Assembly (NCBI RefSeq): GCF_008709575.1
Contig: NZ_VYIK01000005.1
Span: 1 to 64,000, forward strand
Source: Mycobacterium sp.
GTDB taxonomy: Bacteria > Actinomycetota > Actinomycetes > Mycobacteriales > Mycobacteriaceae
DNA: 64,000 nucleotides
Direction: 5' to 3'
Below, in pieces: positions 1 to 11,635 of the stretch; within the stretch, counting starts at the first letter, position 1, and each line of letters starts with the position of its first letter. A model generated the notes under the pieces. That model saw only the letters and a program-made list of their open reading frames with translations. It did not search any database and was not told the origin of the DNA. The translations under genes were made by a program, and so were the position numbers.

Positions 1-85
1 GGGGTGCTGGTGGTGATGGGGGTGCTGGGGGTAAGGCGCTGGCTACCGGGTTCCAGGCCGGCGCTGCCGGTGTTGGTGGCGCTGG
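1..85 (+). repeat. First copy of an 85-bp exact direct repeat in the PGRS region
   Basis: Bases 1-85 are identical to 664-748. The distance is 663 bp, a multiple of three, so both copies encode the same residues including a [10 protein letters not shown] segment that stands out from the glycine repeats. Similarity continues imperfectly after base 85. The repeat may begin upstream of the window. Confidence 0.9.
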
Positions 86-1832
86 TGGTAATGGGGGTGC
101 TGGTGGTGCTGCGGGCGCCCACGGCGGTAGCGGGGCGGCGGGCTCGTTTGCCGATGGTGGGGATGGCACGGGTGGTGCCGGCGGCGACGGTGGTGATGAT
201 GGGGTCGGCGGTGCCGGCGGTGCCGGTGGGGAGGGGTCGACCACCGGGGCCAGTGGCAGCGCGGGTGCTGACTCGACGGTGTTGAGCAATGGGGGTGCTG
301 GGGGGGCTGGTGCTGCCGGGACGGCGGCGCATCCGACTGGGGGTAATGGGGGTGCTGGCGGTGATGGTGGGGATTACGGTGACGGCGGTACAGGGGGTGC
401 TGGGGGTGTTGGGCTGGCCGGTGTTAATGGGGCTGATGCGAGCACGCCGGGCGGGGATGGCGGTACTGGGACTGCTGGGGGTAATGGCGGTAATGGGGGT
501 GCTGGCGGTAATGGGGGGATCGATGCCGGTGACGGCGGTAATGGGGGTGCCGGGGGGCAGGGCGGCAATGGGGGTGCTGGCGGTACTGGGGCTGATGGGG
601 TTGATGCGACCACAGCGGGGGCGGCCGGCGGTAACGGCGGTAATGGTGGTGATGGGGGTGCCGGGGGTGCTGGTGGTGATGGGGGTGCTGGGGGTAAGGC
701 GCTGGCTACCGGGTTCCAGGCCGGCGCTGCCGGTGTTGGTGGCGCTGGCGGTGATGGGGGTGCTGGTGGCACTGGTGGCACGGGTGGGGCAAGCGCCAAC
801 GGCGGGACTGGAATATCTGGCGCTGCCGGTCAGGCCGGGCAACCCGGGGCATCACCTTACGGCTTCTTGGGCGGTGCAGGTGGGCCAGGAGGTAGCGGTG
901 GCGCTGGCGGTGCAGGAGGAGCATGGATACCCACCCTTTACGTAACCGATTACGGAACGAATGAAGTGTCGGTGATTAACGCGAACACGAACGCGATCGT
1001 CGCCACCATCGCCCTACCCAGTGGGAGTGATCCGTTCGGGGTGGCGGTCAATCCGGACACCGGCACTATCTACGTCACCGACTTCCTCAGCGGCGAGGTC
1101 TCCGTGATCGACGGGGCCAATAACACCGTCACCGCCACGATCGCCCTCCCCCTCGATAATGGCTTCGCGGATAGTGACCCGTATGGGGTGGCCGTGAATC
1201 CGGACACCAATACAGTCTATGTCGCCGACTCAGGACCCGGTGAGGTGTCGGTGATCGACGGCGGCGATAACACGATCCATTCCAACATCAGCTTAGGCGG
1301 CACCACGATGCCGTATGGGGTGGCGGTTGATCCGAGTACCGGCTATGTCTATGTCACCGAGTCTGGGACGGGTGACGTGGCGTCCATTAACGGGGCCAGC
1401 GTCTCCACCTACCAGTTGAACCAGCCATATGGGCCATATGGGGTGGCGGTTAATCCGTCGTCGGATACGGTCTATGTCGGCTGCGGATGCGGCACCTCCA
1501 CCACCACCGTCGGAAATATCACTCAGATCGGACTATCCGAGTATGACGAACCAGTTGGCGTGGCCGTCGATCCGAACACCAATTATGTTTACGTCGCCGA
1601 TTCCGGGACCAACCAAGTGTCGGTTTTCGACTCGACCGGTATCACCAACATCTCGCTGCCCAGCGGCAGCGACCCGGGTGCAGTGACGGTCGATCCGAAC
1701 ACCGATACCGTCTATGTCACCGACTACGGGACTGATCAAGTGTCGGTGATCAACGGGTTCACCAACAAAGTCACTGCCACCATCTCCTTGCCCAGCGGCG
1801 CCGAACCCGAAGACGTGGCGGGGCTGTGGTGA
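3..1832 (+). CDS. PE_PGRS-like protein with C-terminal YVTN beta-propeller (5' end outside window)
   Basis: The reading frame is open from base 3 to the TGA at 1830-1832, so the N-terminal part (and any PE domain) lies upstream of the window. Roughly the first 305 visible codons are GGAGG/NGGAGG-type glycine-alanine repeats typical of the PGRS domain of mycobacterial PE proteins. From about base 925 the composition changes sharply and seven repeats follow, each with a YVTD/YVAD-like strand, a V-SVI-type strand and a [12 protein letters not shown] strand. That is the pattern of a seven-bladed YVTN (YncE-like) propeller. PE_PGRS proteins are usually exported to the cell envelope; the propeller would be the exposed, possibly ligand-binding part. 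The fifth blade is the most divergent and carries a CGCG cysteine cluster. Class assignment is firm; function is unknown. Confidence 0.85.
   Translation, partial: GAGGDGGAGGKALATGFQAGAAGVGGAGGNGGAGGAAGAHGGSGAAGSFADGGDGTGGAGGDGGDDGVGGAGGAGGEGSTTGASGSAGADSTVLSNGGAGGAGAAGTAAHPTGGNGGAGGDGGDYGDGGTGGAGGVGLAGVNGADASTPGGDGGTGTAGGNGGNGGAGGNGGIDAGDGGNGGAGGQGGNGGAGGTGADGVDATTAGAAGGNGGNGGDGGAGGAGGDGGAGGKALATGFQAGAAGVGGAGGDGGAGGTGGTGGASANGGTGISGAAGQAGQPGASPYGFLGGAGGPGGSGGAGGAGGAWIPTLYVTDYGTNEVSVINANTNAIVATIALPSGSDPFGVAVNPDTGTIYVTDFLSGEVSVIDGANNTVTATIALPLDNGFADSDPYGVAVNPDTNTVYVADSGPGEVSVIDGGDNTIHSNISLGGTTMPYGVAVDPSTGYVYVTESGTGDVASINGASVSTYQLNQPYGPYGVAVNPSSDTVYVGCGCGTSTTTVGNITQIGLSEYDEPVGVAVDPNTNYVYVADSGTNQVSVFDSTGITNISLPSGSDPGAVTVDPNTDTVYVTDYGTDQVSVINGFTNKVTATISLPSGAEPEDVAGLW
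664..748 (+). repeat. Second copy of the 85-bp exact direct repeat
   Basis: Identical to bases 1-85 and in the same reading frame. It lies shortly before the PGRS-to-propeller boundary. Recombination between the copies would delete or add 221 codons without a frameshift. Confidence 0.9.
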
Positions 1833-1990
1833 TGGGCCGGGCCGGTACCGGTGGCGCGACGGGCTTGAGGGTATCAAGCCGGCAGAATTGACCGGTTTGA
1901 TCGACCCGGATTGTGCTGGCCACCCGCCGGGCCCGTCGTGCGCCGCCCCGCGAGCACAGCCCGTTGCGCCGATCGGGGACAATCGTCAGC

Positions 1991-5086
<3,096 letters not shown>

Positions 5087-5090
<4 letters not shown>

Positions 5091-5701
5091 AGTCGGTGGT
5101 GGTGCTCGACTACGGCTCGGGCAACCTGCGCTCGGCGCAGCGCGCGCTGCAGCGGGTGGGCGCCTCGGTGGAAGTGACCGCCGATCGTGCGGCCGCGGCG
5201 GCGGCCGACGGGCTGCTGGTGCCCGGCGTCGGTGCGTTCCAGGCCTGCATGAGCGGGCTGCGCGCCATCGGCGGCGAGCAGGTGATCGCCGAGCGGGTCG
5301 CCGCCGGGCGACCGGTGCTGGGGGTGTGCGTGGGGATGCAGATCCTGTTCACCCGGGGGGTGGAGTTCGGGGTGGAGTCGGCGGGTTGCGGGCAGTGGCC
5401 CGGCGCGGTGACCCGGCTCGACGCCCCGGTGGTGCCGCACATGGGCTGGAATGTGGTGGCCGCGGCGCCGGGCACGGCGCTGTTCAAGGGCCTGCCCGAG
5501 GACGCCCGGTTTTATTTCGTGCACTCCTATGCCGCCCAGCGGTGGGAGGGCAGCTCTGCGGCGCTGCTGACCTGGACCACCCACGGGGTGCCGTTTCTGG
5601 CCGCGGTCGAGGACGGGGCGCTGGCCGCCACCCAGTTCCATCCGGAGAAAAGCGGCGACGCCGGAGCGGCCGTGCTGAGCAACTGGGTCGAAGGGCTGTA
5701 G
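5087..5701 (+). CDS. hisH: Imidazole glycerol phosphate synthase, glutamine amidotransferase subunit
   Basis: Class I glutaminase that releases ammonia from glutamine and channels it to HisF. The 204-residue product has the nucleophile elbow GVCVGMQ with Cys81, the YGSGNLRS segment near the start, and the catalytic His-Glu pair in FHPEKSGD near the C-terminus. The ATG at 5087 lies within the hisB stop, and a longer in-frame extension upstream is only a shadow of hisB. HisF is encoded two genes downstream, so the two subunits of the synthase are separated by hisA and impA. Confidence 0.97.
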
Positions 5702-5703
5702 CG

Positions 5704-6438
5704 ATGCCGTTGATGGTGTTGCCCGCCGTGGACGTGGTCGACGGGCAGGCGGTGCGTCTGGTGCAGGGCCGCGCTGGCAGCGAAACCGAGTACGGCTCGG
5801 CGCTGGAGGCGGCGCTGGGCTGGCAGCGCGACGGCGCCGAATGGGTGCATCTGGTCGACATCGATGCGGCGTTCGGCCGCGGATCCAACCGGGAGCTGCT
5901 CGCCGAGGTGATCGGCAAGCTCGACGTGCACGTGGAACTGTCCGGCGGCATCCGCGACGACGACTCGCTGCAGGCCGCGCTGGCGACCGGATGCGCGCGG
6001 GTCAACCTGGGGACCGCGGCGCTGGAGAACCCGCAGTGGTGCGCCCGGGTGATCGCCGAACACGGTGAGCGGGTCGCCGTCGGCCTGGACGTCCAGATCC
6101 TCGACGGCGCGCACCGGCTGCGCGGCCGCGGCTGGGAAACCGACGGCGGCGACCTGTGGGAGGTGCTGGAACGCCTTGACCAGCAAGGGTGTTCACGCTA
6201 TGTCGTCACCGACGTCACCAAGGACGGCACCCTTACCGGCCCGAACCTCGATCTGCTGCGCGCGGTCACCGAACGCACCGGCGCCCCGGTGATCGCCTCC
6301 GGCGGGGTGTCGAACCTGGAGGACCTGCGCGCCATCGCCACCTTGGTCGATGCCGGCGTGGAGGGCGTCATCGTCGGTAAGGCCCTCTACGCCGGGCGGT
6401 TCAGCCTGCCGCAGGCGCTGGCGGCGGTGGCGGGATAG
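5704..6438 (+). CDS. hisA: Phosphoribosyl isomerase A (HisA/TrpF bifunctional type)
   Basis: A (beta/alpha)8-barrel isomerase that acts on ProFAR in histidine synthesis. In mycobacteria and other actinobacteria the enzyme (PriA) also does the TrpF step of tryptophan synthesis. The 244-residue product carries the two catalytic aspartates, Asp10 in LPAVDVV and Asp174 in TDVTKDG, and the phosphate-binding loops ELSGGIR and ASGGVS. The trp cluster in this window has no trpF, which supports the dual role. ATG 5704 follows the hisH stop by two bases. The family assignment is firm; the dual activity is inferred. Confidence 0.95.
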   Translation: MPLMVLPAVDVVDGQAVRLVQGRAGSETEYGSALEAALGWQRDGAEWVHLVDIDAAFGRGSNRELLAEVIGKLDVHVELSGGIRDDDSLQAALATGCARVNLGTAALENPQWCARVIAEHGERVAVGLDVQILDGAHRLRGRGWETDGGDLWEVLERLDQQGCSRYVVTDVTKDGTLTGPNLDLLRAVTERTGAPVIASGGVSNLEDLRAIATLVDAGVEGVIVGKALYAGRFSLPQALAAVAG

Positions 6439-6445
6439 GGCCGGC

Positions 6446-7246
6446 ATGGATCTCGACGCACTGGTGGCCAAGGCATCGGTGATCCTCGACGCCGCCAGCG
6501 AGCTGTTCGTCGCCGGGCACCGCGCCGCTTCCGCGGTGGCCAAGAAGGGGGACGACTTCGCCACCAAAGTCGACCTGGCCATCGAGCATCAGGTCGTCGA
6601 CGCGCTGGTGGTGGCGACCGGCATCGAGGTGCACGGCGAGGAGTTCGGCGGCGCAGCCCTCGACTCGCCGTGGGTGTGGGTGCTCGATCCGATCGACGGG
6701 ACGTTCAACTACGCCGCCGGGTCCCCGATGGCGGCGATTCTGCTGGGACTCATGCACGACGGCGATCCGGTCGCGGGGCTGACCTGGTTGCCGTTCACCG
6801 GGGAGCGCTATACCGCCGTGGCCGGCGGGCCGTTGGTCAAAAACGGTGCGCCCCGCCCACCGCTGGAGCCCGCCGGGCTCGCCGAATCGATCATCGGGAT
6901 CGGCACGTTCAACGTGGACTCGCGCGGTGCGTTCCCGGGGCGTTACCGGCTGGCCGTGCTGGAGAATCTCAGCCGGGTGTCGTCACGGCTGCGCATGCAC
7001 GGCGCCACCGGCATCGACCTGGCCTACGTCGCCGACGGCATCCTCGGCGGCGCAATCAGTTTCGGCGACCACGTGTGGGACCACGCCGCGGGGGTGGCGC
7101 TGGTGCGGGCCGCCGGCGGTATCGTGACCAATCTCGCCGGCGAGCAGTGGACCCCCCAATCGCGGTCGGCGCTGGCCGCCGCACCGGGCGTGCATGCTCA
7201 GATCTTCGACATCGTGCGTCGGGTGGGCAGACCGGAGGACTACTGA
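6446..7246 (+). CDS. impA: Inositol-monophosphatase-family phosphatase in the his operon
   Basis: Mg-dependent phosphatase of the inositol monophosphatase superfamily, 266 residues. The metal motif [14 protein letters not shown] and the second motif [12 protein letters not shown] are intact. Its position between hisA and hisF is the one occupied by impA in M. tuberculosis. Two roles are possible: inositol phosphate dephosphorylation for phosphatidylinositol and mycothiol, or histidinol-phosphate phosphatase. Actinobacterial HolPase enzymes belong to this superfamily, and the operon has no other gene for that step. The sequence alone does not decide between them. ATG 6446 follows the hisA stop by seven bases. 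Confidence 0.9.
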   Translation: MDLDALVAKASVILDAASELFVAGHRAASAVAKKGDDFATKVDLAIEHQVVDALVVATGIEVHGEEFGGAALDSPWVWVLDPIDGTFNYAAGSPMAAILLGLMHDGDPVAGLTWLPFTGERYTAVAGGPLVKNGAPRPPLEPAGLAESIIGIGTFNVDSRGAFPGRYRLAVLENLSRVSSRLRMHGATGIDLAYVADGILGGAISFGDHVWDHAAGVALVRAAGGIVTNLAGEQWTPQSRSALAAAPGVHAQIFDIVRRVGRPEDY

Positions 7247-7247
7247 G

Positions 7248-8039
7248 GTGCGCGGCGCAGCTGTTTCCGGTCTTGCGGTGCGGGTGATCCCGTGCCTGGA
7301 CGTCGACGACGGCCGGGTGGTCAAGGGCGTCAACTTCGAAAACCTGCGCGATGCCGGCGATCCGGTAGAGCTTGCGGCGGCCTACGACGCCGAGGGTGCC
7401 GACGAGTTGACGTTTCTGGACGTCACCGCGTCGTCGTCGGGACGCGCCACCATGCTCGAGGTGGTGCGCCGCACCGCCGAGCAGGTGTTCATCCCGCTCA
7501 CCGTGGGCGGTGGGGTGCGCAGTGTGGCCGACGTCGACGCGCTGTTGCGGGCCGGTGCCGACAAGGTGTCGGTCAACACCGCGGCGATCGCCCGGCCCCA
7601 GTTGGTGTCCGAGTTGGCGCGTGAGTTCGGTTCCCAGTGCATCGTGTTGTCGGTGGATGCGCGCACCGTTGCGGCGGGTTCGCCGCCCACGCCGTCGGGC
7701 TGGGAAATCACCACCCACGGCGGGCGACGGGGAACCGGCATCGACGCCGTGGAATGGGCCTCGCGCGGGGCCGCACTCGGGGTGGGGGAGATCCTGCTGA
7801 ATTCGATGGACGCCGACGGCACCCGGGCCGGCTTCGACCTGCCGATGCTGCGCGCGGTGCGCGCCGCGGTGAGCGTTCCGGTGATCGCCAGCGGCGGCGC
7901 CGGCGCGGCCGACCATTTCGCGCCCGCGGTGTTCGCCGGCGCCGATGCGGTCTTGGCGGCCAGCGTGTTTCACTTCCGGCAACTGACCATCAAGCAGGTG
8001 AAAGCCGCGATGGCCGCCGAAGGGATCGTGGTGCGGTGA
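7248..8039 (+). CDS. hisF: Imidazole glycerol phosphate synthase, cyclase subunit
   Basis: Barrel-fold cyclase that uses ammonia from HisH to form imidazoleglycerol phosphate and AICAR. The 263-residue product has [13 protein letters not shown] with one catalytic Asp and VLSVDART with the other, plus TVGGGVRS and SGGAGA phosphate loops. I chose GTG 7248 because a clear GGAGG lies at 7234-7238 and homology starts at AVRVIPCLD. It overlaps hisI by GTGA at 8036-8039. The last ten bases (8030-8039) reappear at 10221-10230 at the edge of a degraded second hisI copy. Confidence 0.97.
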   Translation: MRGAAVSGLAVRVIPCLDVDDGRVVKGVNFENLRDAGDPVELAAAYDAEGADELTFLDVTASSSGRATMLEVVRRTAEQVFIPLTVGGGVRSVADVDALLRAGADKVSVNTAAIARPQLVSELAREFGSQCIVLSVDARTVAAGSPPTPSGWEITTHGGRRGTGIDAVEWASRGAALGVGEILLNSMDADGTRAGFDLPMLRAVRAAVSVPVIASGGAGAADHFAPAVFAGADAVLAASVFHFRQLTIKQVKAAMAAEGIVVR

Positions 8040-8413
8040 GTGCACTCGATCCGGCCATCGCGGCGCGACTGAAGCGCAACGCCGACGGACTGTTCGTTGC
8101 CGTCGTCCAGGAACGCGGCAGCGGCGAGGTGTTGATGGTGGCCTGGATGGACGACGACGCGCTGGCCCGCACCCTGGAAACCCGTGAGGCGACGTATTTT
8201 TCGCGATCTCGCGGTCGGCAGTGGATCAAGGGTGCCACCTCCGGTCACACCCAGCGGGTGCACTCGGTGCGGCTGGACTGCGACGGCGACGCGGTGCTGC
8301 TGGTGGTCGACCAGGTCGGCGGGGCGTGCCACACCGGGGAGCACAGCTGCTTCGACGCCGATGTGCTGTTATCGCCACAGGACGGTTCCACGCCGAAGAG
8401 ACGGCGGACTTGA
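8036..8413 (+). CDS. hisI: Phosphoribosyl-AMP cyclohydrolase
   Basis: Zn-dependent hydrolase that opens the adenine ring of PR-AMP. The 125-residue product is the monofunctional form without the HisE domain. Motifs [25 protein letters not shown], split here as VAWMDDDAL and YFSRSRG, are followed by [11 protein letters not shown] and CDGDAVLL and the CHTGEHSCF metal ligands. GTG 8036 overlaps the hisF stop. The last ten residues are basic and extend past the usual end of the family. This is the intact copy; a shortened, decayed copy lies at 10229-10440. It closes the his operon. Confidence 0.96.
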   Translation: MSALDPAIAARLKRNADGLFVAVVQERGSGEVLMVAWMDDDALARTLETREATYFSRSRGRQWIKGATSGHTQRVHSVRLDCDGDAVLLVVDQVGGACHTGEHSCFDADVLLSPQDGSTPKRRRT

Positions 8414-8548
8414 GCGGCGGGGTCGAAGCGATGCCCGGCGGCGAGCAGGTCTGGCCGAGACTACCCGCTCCGCAATGAATTCGTGGCGCCGGTGTTGCCT
8501 GCGCCAGCGCTTCGGCCAACACATGTTTGAGCCGCTACCGAGCGCCCA

Positions 8549-8632
8549 CGTGCCGGACATCGGACTCACCGCCGACGCGTAGGACATCGTCATCGACGTC
8601 GTGCGGTACGGGAAAACGTTGTCAACAAGTCG
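8549..8632 (+). pseudogene. Remnant: 5' part of a histidine-phosphatase-like gene
   Basis: The bases match the codons around the RHG motif of the intact gene at 10482-11621 (there about 10600-10681). The remnant reads DIVIDVVRYGKTLST against DIVLDLVRHGKTVST. A TAG at 8580-8582 replaces a Glu codon just before it, and His of RHG has become Tyr. Similarity fades upstream, where no signal peptide can be recognised, and stops at about 8632. It belongs to the left unit of the tandem duplication described under findings. Confidence 0.7.
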
Positions 8633-8715
8633 CCGTTGGCATCGACCACAGGACCGATCTGCGGTGAGCCAACCGATGCCGTCTGTCGACCACCCGGAAA
8701 CGCTTGTCAAACAAA

Positions 8716-8998
8716 AGCTTTGTCAAGACGTGGAATCAGATTCGCGCCGATCCTGTCGCGCAGATCCTGTCGACCTGGATTGCCAAAGAGGAGTTGCGGA
8801 CCCTGCTGTCGACCGTGCGGGGTTGACGGGGACGTGCTAGCCCGCGATCAATGTCCTCCCGACCGCCGGCATCACCAACGCCCGCGCCGAGGGCTGCGCG
8901 AACAGGACAAATGCGCCGGCTGCGGATTCAGAAACCGTAGCATTCTGCCCGCCGGATTCGATTCCAGTGTCTCCGCAAACGACAGGTCGCAACCGAGA
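8716..8998 (+). mobile_element. Decayed ISL3-family transposase remnant (C-terminal part)
   Basis: Three reading frames together give conserved C-terminal blocks of ISL3-type DDE transposases as I know them: WIAKEELRTLLSTVR (8716-8826 frame), then AGITNARAEG after base 8847, then CAGCGFRN, then RRIRFQCLRKRQ just before 9000. The blocks are in the right order but separated by frameshifts and a TGA at 8824-8826, so the gene is dead. No inverted terminal repeats were found by eye. It probably interrupted the left copy of the phosphatase-like gene. Confidence 0.65.
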
Positions 8999-9144
8999 TT
9001 TCATGCCGAATGCCCAATTTAAGGTTGAAGACCCGATTTGACGGACCGACCAGCGGTGATCTGTCAATCACGTTTCAGACTGAGACGTCCGGAGGCGGTA
9101 TCACGTGTTTGTCTTTTCAGAGCACTGATCCTACCGGGATATCT
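8999..9144. other. Intergenic, no gene seen; start of an approximately 0.7-kb low-coding stretch
   Basis: Between the transposase remnant and the promoter-like site at 9145 I see no credible gene. The base composition is visibly less GC-rich than in the his operon. From about 9340 to 9667 the sequence likewise shows only short, frame-broken fragments on both strands; one of them (9450-9590) reads EKAFGECYASTLGQYFGELL but matches nothing I recognise. Confidence 0.5.
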
Positions 9145-9174
9145 TTGACATGTATACCGGAGTAGCGGTATGAG
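9145..9174 (+). promoter_or_regulatory. Promoter-like site with an internal dyad
   Basis: TTGACA at 9145-9150 and TATGAG at 9169-9174 are 18 bases apart. The spacer holds a perfect inverted repeat, ATACCG (9154-9159) and CGGTAT (9166-9171), six bases apart. A GAGGAGA ribosome-binding sequence and ATG 9181 follow. It looks like a regulated promoter of a gene now lost or reduced to a 52-codon stub. Confidence 0.4.
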
Positions 9175-9180
9175 GAGACC

Positions 9181-9339
9181 ATGCCTGACGAAGGCACGAG
9201 CAAAGATCAGCGAAGCTTCCCGAGAAACCAAGTCGCTACCCCGGACGGGCGGTTAGATATCGACCACACCTTTGAAAAACCTCGCAGAAGTGCTCGCTCA
9301 AGCAGATTATTCGGCCGGATTTCACGATCGCGGAGCTAA
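9181..9339 (+). pseudogene. Short open frame, 52 codons, probably the stub of a lost gene
   Basis: ATG 9181 has a good ribosome-binding site and the frame runs to TAA at 9337-9339. The product starts MPDEGTSKDQRSF and becomes arginine and serine rich after residue 35, which suggests a frameshift there. I do not recognise a family. Reading on in other frames gives no clear continuation. It may be a real small gene, but a truncated relic is more likely because both sides are decayed. Confidence 0.25.
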
Positions 9340-9667
9340 AAAACCAGCATTTCAGTGCTATGGACATGCACGGGAGCATGGCACTGAGTGGCAGCGCTGA
9401 CCTCAACCGTCGATTCTTCCCCGGTCAATTCGGTGCCGCGAGCGATCCGGGATCACTGAAAAGGCGTTCGGGGAGTGCTACGCATCAACGTTAGGGCAGT
9501 ATTTCGGTGAGCTTCTTATCTTCGCCGAAGAGCTCGCCATAACCAACTCCGACCCGACCCGTCAGAATCCGGCAGCGTCGCAGCAACCATGACTCATGCT
9601 AGCAACACATCACGCCACCAATTCAGCGATACCCCTGCAAAGAAATCATGGTCCGGAGGAGGACTCC

Positions 9668-9868
9668 GTGTGGCTTGACGATTTAGAGGGGCACTGGCCG
9701 AGTATCGAGGACGTGGACGACAACCGGCTAATCGAGATCCGCAAGAAGACGCTTGAAGCCATCGATGACCCGATCCTGCTAATTCAGCAGCCGTTTGTGT
9801 GGTATTGGGAGGACCAGCTGCGGGCCATCGACACCGAGATGCGCAGGCGTGGACTGACCTTTGATTAA
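9668..9868 (+). CDS. Small acidic protein of unknown function, 66 aa
   Basis: GTG 9668 is preceded by the strong ribosome-binding sequence GGAGGAGGA at 9655-9663. The product starts [19 protein letters not shown] and is rich in acidic residues and tryptophan, with two helical-looking stretches ([11 protein letters not shown] and [17 protein letters not shown]). No signal peptide or membrane segment is visible. It sits in the middle of decayed DNA yet has no stop or frameshift, so it may be a functional accessory gene that came with the insertion. I do not recognise the family. An in-frame upstream start at 9596 is possible but has no ribosome-binding site. Confidence 0.6.
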   Translation: MWLDDLEGHWPSIEDVDDNRLIEIRKKTLEAIDDPILLIQQPFVWYWEDQLRAIDTEMRRRGLTFD

Positions 9869-9883
9869 TACCGGCTTGGCCAA

Positions 9884-9975
9884 CGAGCCGTCGGCACACC
9901 TTGCCGACGTGGCCGCGGGGGATTCGGTCTCGCCATCCCTTGCTGGACCGGAACTTTGGTTGACTCAAACCCGTC
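9884..9975 (+). pseudogene. Remnant: 3' end of histidine-phosphatase-like gene 1
   Basis: The frame reads [15 protein letters not shown], which matches [17 protein letters not shown] at the C-terminus of the intact protein encoded at 10482-11621. The stop codon is not conserved. It is followed directly by the matching remnant of the convergent gene 2, the same arrangement as at 11550-11850. Similarity is clear over about 50 bases and weak after that. Confidence 0.6.
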
Positions 9976-10006
9976 TTAGGCTGAGTTGGAAAAAATTACG
10001 CGACCA

Positions 10007-10221
10007 GCACAACGACTCCAATGCGCCACTCGAGCCGGCAGCTATCTGCGGAGTCAGCCCCACGTTCGTCGACCCGAATGCCGCACTGAACGTCTCGCCT
10101 GTCGCGAGGTCGTCGACGAGGGTGGCTGGCTCGGCAGCGGTGTCGCCGAGCACCGATCCGGAGGACGCAGCTATCGCCGCGTCGACGCTGTGCAGGCCTG
10201 GTTGCACAGCTTCCTCCATTG
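10007..10221 (-). pseudogene. Remnant: 3' end of histidine-phosphatase-like gene 2
   Basis: These 215 bases align without any gap to 11636-11850, the 3' end of the intact minus-strand gene; I counted 39 mismatches by hand (about 82 percent identity). The encoded piece still reads [21 protein letters not shown] in part, but the stop codon is changed and there is no 5' part. The similarity ends abruptly at 10221, where sequence from the end of hisF begins. Confidence 0.9.
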
Positions 10222-10440
10222 GTGCGGTGACAAATCTCGACCCGGCCATTGCGGCCCGACTGAAGCGCAACGCCAGCGGACTGTTCGTCGTCCAGGAGCG
10301 CGGCAGGGACGACGTGTCGATGGTGGCCCGGATGGACGACGACGCGCTGGCCCGCGCCCTAAAAATCCGCGAGGCGACCTTTTTTCTCGGTCCCGCGGGC
10401 GTGCAACAGCGGGACCACAGCTGCTTCGCGCCGTGCTATA
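10221..10440 (+). pseudogene. Decayed second copy of hisI
   Basis: Bases 10221-10230 repeat the end of hisF, and GTG 10229 corresponds to the hisI start. The translation follows HisI closely ([23 protein letters not shown], in part, then [17 protein letters not shown]). It has lost two codons near residue 20 and about 130 bases in the middle, then resumes briefly at the HSCF motif before a premature TAG near 10440. The GATSGHTQ motif and most metal ligands are missing, so it cannot be an active cyclohydrolase. Confidence 0.9.
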
Positions 10441-10481
10441 GTCGGCTAATCATAAGCATAGCCTGTTAAAGGTGTAAGACG

Positions 10482-11621
10482 ATGCCGAATCTATGCCAAC
10501 AGCACAGTAAGTTATTGGCGAGCGTTGCTGTCGGTCTTGCCCTCGTCGGCGCCGGCGTCATCGCCGTCATCCCGGCCACCTCGTCGTTCTCGGATGCCCG
10601 CGGAGCTGACGTCGTGCTCACCGCGGGCGAGGAGGACATCGTCCTCGACCTGGTGCGCCACGGAAAAACGGTGTCAACAGGTGTTGTCGCCGGCAATTTT
10701 CTGCCCGGATCGCCGCTTAGCGCGCTCGGCCAGCAAGAGGCCACCGAGGTCGGGCACCAACTGGCCAGCCAGCTCGGCAGCCCCGACGCGGTGGCCGGCA
10801 TCTTCGAGGGGCAAAACATCAGGATGGCCGAGACCGCAGCGCCGTTCGTCGCACTCGAGCAGGAGACCCCGCAAGTATTTTCCGGGCTCAACGAGATCGG
10901 CGGCGGTATTTACGCGGGCGACCCGTATTCCGGCCCCGGCGGCATCCTCTACGACCTGACGCTGCTCACGTGGGCGTTTGGATACGAATTCGTGCCGATG
11001 CCGGGCTCATTGGACTTCAACGGGATCGCGTTCGAGGACTACTTCAGCAACGCCGTTGCCACGATGTATGCCGACGCGTTGGCCAACCCGATCGTCAGCG
11101 CGACGGGCCAGGTCACCGACGTGGCGTTTTCCGGCGAAGCGGCGATCAGCACCTGGACATTGCTCAACGCCAAAAACCCCGATCTGGCCATCTTCTTGCC
11201 GCGCTTCGTCGAAGCGGTGCTCAGCCCGGAAGAACACCCGTTCCTGTTCAACGCCGGCGTGGTGGAACTGGAAGGCAATCCCACCCAGGGCTGGACGCTG
11301 GTCAGCTTCGACGGGCAGGCCATTCCGCAGGATCCGGGGTTGCTGACGCAGCTGATCGTCGATTTCCGGGATCTGATCACCCCGCCGCAGACGGCCGCCT
11401 ACAACCTGGTCGAGGCCGCCCTCACCGGTGACCCGACGACGATCCGGGATGCGCTTACCGCCGGCGTGCAGAGCGTCGGCGCAGCCCTAGTTCAGTACCC
11501 GGTATCGGTGATCGACGACATCGCCTCCGTGGTGCAAACCCTCGGCGCCGACGTGGCAGCCGGGGATTCGGCGGCCACACTCGCCGACGCGTTCGGGTCG
11601 TTGGTCCTGGGCCTGCCCTAG
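10482..11621 (+). CDS. Secreted histidine-phosphatase-like protein 1
   Basis: The 379-residue product has an N-terminal hydrophobic segment (about residues 10-32) that looks like a signal peptide. Then comes LVRHGKT with Arg59-His60-Gly61, the phosphate-pocket motif of the histidine phosphatase superfamily. LSALGQQEA, IRMAETAAPF and GLNEIGGGIYAG match the next superfamily blocks. The second catalytic His block (usually SHG) is replaced by S217-G218-E219. A helical C-terminal third (residues 285-379) is not part of the catalytic fold. AAAGG at 10468-10472 is the ribosome-binding site. It converges on the paralogue at 11636-12799 with a 14-base gap. Substrate is unknown; it may be inactive or mechanistically changed. 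Confidence 0.8.
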   Translation: MPNLCQQHSKLLASVAVGLALVGAGVIAVIPATSSFSDARGADVVLTAGEEDIVLDLVRHGKTVSTGVVAGNFLPGSPLSALGQQEATEVGHQLASQLGSPDAVAGIFEGQNIRMAETAAPFVALEQETPQVFSGLNEIGGGIYAGDPYSGPGGILYDLTLLTWAFGYEFVPMPGSLDFNGIAFEDYFSNAVATMYADALANPIVSATGQVTDVAFSGEAAISTWTLLNAKNPDLAIFLPRFVEAVLSPEEHPFLFNAGVVELEGNPTQGWTLVSFDGQAIPQDPGLLTQLIVDFRDLITPPQTAAYNLVEAALTGDPTTIRDALTAGVQSVGAALVQYPVSVIDDIASVVQTLGADVAAGDSAATLADAFGSLVLGLP

Positions 11622-11635
11622 GCTAAATCCACTAA

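Noticed and set aside
374..799. Long minus-strand open frame encoding proline-serine repeats
   Set aside because: It is the antisense shadow of the glycine-rich PGRS codons; it has no ribosome-binding site and no independent support.
279..900. Repetitive units that could suggest a CRISPR array or minisatellite
   Set aside because: The units are short, irregular GGN codon repeats in an open coding frame and lack constant repeat length and unique spacers.
9861..10469. A 202-residue plus-strand frame across the island
   Set aside because: Its first half is the antisense of the gene 2 remnant and its second half is the decayed hisI; it is a chance fusion across the duplication junction.
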